DNA from: an uncultured Saprospiraceae bacterium
GTDB taxonomy: Bacteria; Bacteroidota; Bacteroidia; Chitinophagales; Saprospiraceae
Assembly (NCBI GenBank): GCA_937941765.1
Contig: CALDGQ010000096.1
Coordinates: forward strand, 1 to 60,408
Direction: 5' to 3'
Length of the DNA: 60,408 nucleotides
Part shown: positions 60,182 through 60,408 of the stretch, piece by piece
How the letters are laid out: every line of letters begins with the position of its first letter
Position numbering within the stretch: position 1 is the stretch's first letter
Made by a program: the position numbers and the translations under genes
Notes under the pieces: model-generated
The model's database searches: none
What the model saw: only the letters and a program-made list of their open reading frames with translations
Told to the model about the DNA's origin: nothing

Positions 60182-60408
60182 CTAATTAGAAATGACCAAT
60201 TTAGTGATTTGGGGAATTGATTGATCAGTCTCCACTTTGATGATATAGGTGCCCGCAGAGATATTGGATGTGTTTAAGGTAATTTTGTTGGTACCAGCTC
60301 TTCTTTCTTCTTTGAGGATGGAGCGAACAGTTTGACCTGTCATATTTAATAACTGTAAATTACAAAAACTAGACTCATTCAGGTTGAATTCTATGTTTGC
60401 CTCATTTG
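60182..60408 (-). CDS. C-terminal fragment of a T9SS-exported protein (5' end outside window)
   Basis: The minus-strand frame is open from the window edge (first full codon at 60404-60406) to TAG at 60182-60184, giving 74 residues. They form a T9SS type A sorting domain: IEFNLNESSFCNLQLLNMTGQ, TVRSILKEERRAGTNKITLNTS, ISAGTYIIKVETD and terminal TKLVISN. The catalytic or binding part lies beyond the window. Adjacent to another T9SS cargo gene on the same strand. Confidence 0.85.
   Translation of the reverse strand, partial: NEANIEFNLNESSFCNLQLLNMTGQTVRSILKEERRAGTNKITLNTSNISAGTYIIKVETDQSIPQITKLVISN

Overview
This 60.4 kb, AT-rich window comes from a member of the Bacteroidota, most likely a Saprospirales-like lineage. 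The lineage call rests on gene content only. Supporting signs are type IX secretion (T9SS) C-terminal sorting domains, a TonB receptor with an N-terminal CarboxypepD_reg-like domain followed by DUF4249 lipoproteins, DUF4296 and DUF5683 proteins, TAnnTTTG-type -7 boxes and very few Shine-Dalgarno sequences. It looks like ordinary chromosome: dapB, coaD, rlmH, pruA and parAB, with no integrase, phage module, CRISPR array, rRNA or tRNA that I could see.

Layout. 1-5.5 kb: the 3' part of a hybrid histidine kinase, dapB, an aquaporin with an unusual selectivity region, coaD and pruA. 5.7-12.1 kb: a TonB-dependent receptor and three tandem DUF4249 lipoproteins, the last two recent duplicates. 12.1-17.8 kb: NUDIX hydrolase, YdcF-like protein, rhomboid protease, rlmH, a SWIM zinc-finger protein, a SixA-like phosphatase and a DUF4296 lipoprotein. 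18-22.8 kb: a PhoB/PhoR-type two-component pair, an acyltransferase behind a hairpin-rich leader, and a secreted helical-repeat protein. 23.1-31.9 kb: a seven-gene operon with a membrane-fusion adaptor, TolC-like channel, ABC ATPase, two FtsX-type permeases, and a sigma-54 activator with its histidine kinase; a near-consensus sigma-54 promoter and three upstream repeats precede it. 32.3-38.7 kb: a putative metallopeptidase lipoprotein, an AHSA1-like protein, an AAA+/TPR plus TPR-membrane gene pair, a methyltransferase and two small outer-membrane proteins. 39-49 kb: DUF4056, penicillin acylase, a DUF937/LEA-like/OmpA protein, an AraC regulator, a serine hydrolase, DUF1835 and an AGMO-like membrane oxidase. 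49.5-60.4 kb: DUF5683-ParB-ParA, a UPF0173 hydrolase, an FMN reductase, a GT2 glycosyltransferase, a His-rich beta-propeller lipoprotein, a peptide-binding lipoprotein, a peptidoglycan-binding repeat protein and two T9SS cargo proteins.

The intergenic DNA carries several repeat families: a 115-130 bp REPIN-like element (3 copies), a hairpin element beginning GTTGCAAATT (2 copies, with a compensatory base change), a composite CATCCCTGTAC...GAATTTG element (2 copies, one apparently interrupted by a REPIN-like element), CAGAC-type mini-hairpins (3), CCTGCCT/AGGCAGG palindromes (3) and a CCTTGAAAGGG cluster (5). I found no clear new defence or mobile system. The strongest leads are the self-regulated sigma-54 efflux operon, the REPIN-like family, the AAA+/TPR membrane pair and several repeat-built secreted proteins.
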